Assembly: GCA_916613615.1 (NCBI GenBank)
Contig: OU744726.1
Location: 67,724,764-67,788,763, forward strand
Direction: 5' to 3'
Source: Steromphala cineraria
Lineage: Eukaryota; Mollusca; Gastropoda; Trochida; Trochidae
DNA: 64,000 nt
Each line of letters begins with the position of its first letter. Within the stretch, counting starts at the first letter, position 1. The notes under the pieces are model-generated. The model ran no database searches and was not told the DNA's origin. It worked only from the letters and a program-made list of their open reading frames with translations. The position numbers and the translations under genes were made by a program. This document shows, piece by piece, positions 62,501-64,000 of the stretch.

Positions 62501-64000
62501 ACCTTCTATAGGACACCCATTGAAGTATGACACCTTCTGTGGAACACCCATTAATGTATGACACTTAGTACAGAATTCCCATTGAAGTGTGACACCTATT
62601 GTAGAACACCTATTAAAGTATGATACCTTCTGCAGAACACCCATTGAAGTCTGATACCTTCTGTAGAACACCCATGGAAGTATGACACTTACTTCAGAAT
62701 ACCCATTGAAATATGACACCTTCTGCTGAACACCCATTGAATTATGACACTTTGTACTATTTACCCTTTGAAGTATGACACTTACTGCAGAATACCCATT
62801 GAAGTATGACACTTACTGCAGAACACCCATTGAAGTATGACACCTTTCTTCTGAACACCTATTGAAATGTGACACCTTCTGTAGAACACCTTTTGAAGTA
62901 TGACTCCTTCTGCAGAACACCTATTGAAGTATGACACCTTCTGTAGAACACCTATTGAAGTATGACACCTTCTGTAGAACACCCATTGAATTATGACACC
63001 TTCTGTAGAACACCCATTGAAGTATGACACCTTCTGCAGAATACCCATTGAAGTATGACACCTTCTGTAGAACACCCATTGAAGTATGACACCTTCTGTA
63101 GAACACCCTTTGAATTATGACACCTTCTGTAGAACACCGATTGAAGTCTGACACCTTCTGTAGAACACCCATTGAAGTATGACACTTACTTCAGAATACC
63201 CATTGAAGTATGACACGTTCTGTAGAACACCCATTAATTAATGACACTTTGTGTAATTTACCCTTTAAAGTATGACACTTAGAACGGAATACCCATTGAA
63301 GTATGACACCTTTCTTCTGAACACCTATTGAAGTATGACACCTTCTGTAGAACACCTTTTGAAGCATGACTCCTTCTGCAGAATACCCATTGAAGTATGA
63401 CACCTTCTGTAGAACACCTATTGAAGTATGACACCTTCTGTAGAACACCTATTGAAGTGTGACACCTTCTGTAGAACACCCATTGAAGTATTACAGCTAC
63501 TGCAGAATACCCATTGAAGTATGACACCTTTCTTCTGAACACCTTTTGAAGTATGACTCCTTCTGCTGAACACCCATTGAAGTATGACACCTTCTGTAGA
63601 ACACCTATTGAAGTATGACACCTTCTGCAGAACACTATTTCAAGTATGGCACCAACTGCTGAACACCCATCGAAGTATGACACCTTCTGCAGATTATAGT
63701 ATGACATCTTCTGTAGAACACCTATTGAAGTGTGACACCCTCTGTAGAAAACCTATTGAAGTGTGACACCTTCTGTAGGACACCTATTGAAGTGTGACAC
63801 CTTCTGTAGGACACCCATTGAAGTATGACACCTTCTGTGGAACACTCATTAATGTATGACACTTAGTACAGAATTCCCATTGAAGTGTGACACCTATTGT
63901 AGAACACCTATTAAAGTATGATACCTTCTGCAGAACACCCATTGAAGTCTGATACCTTCTGTAGAACACCCATGGAAGTATGACACTTACTTCAGAATAC
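59520..64000. repeat. 31-bp minisatellite with 1,850-bp higher-order repeat, runs off the window
   Basis: Units resemble ATTGAAGTATGACACCTTCT plus GTAGAACACCC (31 bp), about 145 copies with point changes. Blocks repeat at 1,850 bp (60,043/61,893, 60,636/62,486, 60,932/62,782, 61,341/63,191), with inner offsets of 1,298 and 552 bp. A third partial copy from about 63,685 is about 550 bp short. The array lies in the intron before the ephrin-like exon, about 210 bp from its acceptor. Minus-strand units contain no stop in any frame, which creates long meaningless open frames (up to 157 codons). Confidence 0.92.

Noticed and set aside
59520..63969. Long Cys/Tyr-rich minus-strand frames up to 157 codons
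   Set aside because: The 31-bp unit happens to lack stops on that strand, so every frame stays open until a variant unit. The 31-residue periodic peptide is a by-product of 3 x 31 bases.

Overview
This is eukaryotic, AT-rich DNA with split genes, GT-AG introns, many short foldback transposons and very large minisatellites. Nothing in it looks prokaryotic. The protein families point to a lophotrochozoan invertebrate, most likely a bivalve mollusc: a sigma-class glutathione S-transferase, and an ephrin-receptor-like/YWTD/EGF/farnesoic-acid-O-methyltransferase-domain protein. The phylum is inferred, not proven.

Left part (1-10,112, + strand): the last four coding exons of a sigma-class GST. They lie at 1960-2052, 3235-3368, 4298-4402 and 9951-10112 and join in phase to 163 residues. 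The N-terminal exon carrying the catalytic Tyr is outside the window. The introns are filled with nonautonomous inverted-repeat elements, including two of one Mutator-like family. 10,215-12,300 holds nothing I recognise. 12,310-13,440 is a diverged satellite of about 240 bp per unit.

Middle and right part (13,620-64,000, - strand, convergent with the GST): one long gene whose eight visible exons join in phase without a stop to 504 residues. Its order is ephrin-receptor-like Cys-rich module, YWTD (LDLR class B) propeller blades, EGF module, farnesoic acid O-methyltransferase domain, stop. Its 5' exons lie beyond 64,000.

The striking feature is what its introns hold. Four minisatellites sit in this one gene: 21 bp (14,738-15,508), 67 bp (15,975-16,722), 84/76 bp (18,813-55,899, about 37 kb and roughly 480 units) and 31 bp (59,520 to the window end). 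The 67-bp and 76-bp arrays are built from a 3' splice site plus the first bases of the adjoining exon. The 21-bp array begins at a 5' splice site. In the 37-kb array every internal unit I read has lost, by the same 15-bp deletion, the AG acceptor and the first exon bases, while the one functional unit next to the exon keeps them. The short 67-bp array kept its AG. This looks like a satellite born from an exon boundary that became splicing-silent and then grew, with multi-kb higher-order duplications. A chain of older exon-start relics lies at its far edge (55,862-56,963), one of which could act as an alternative truncated terminal exon.
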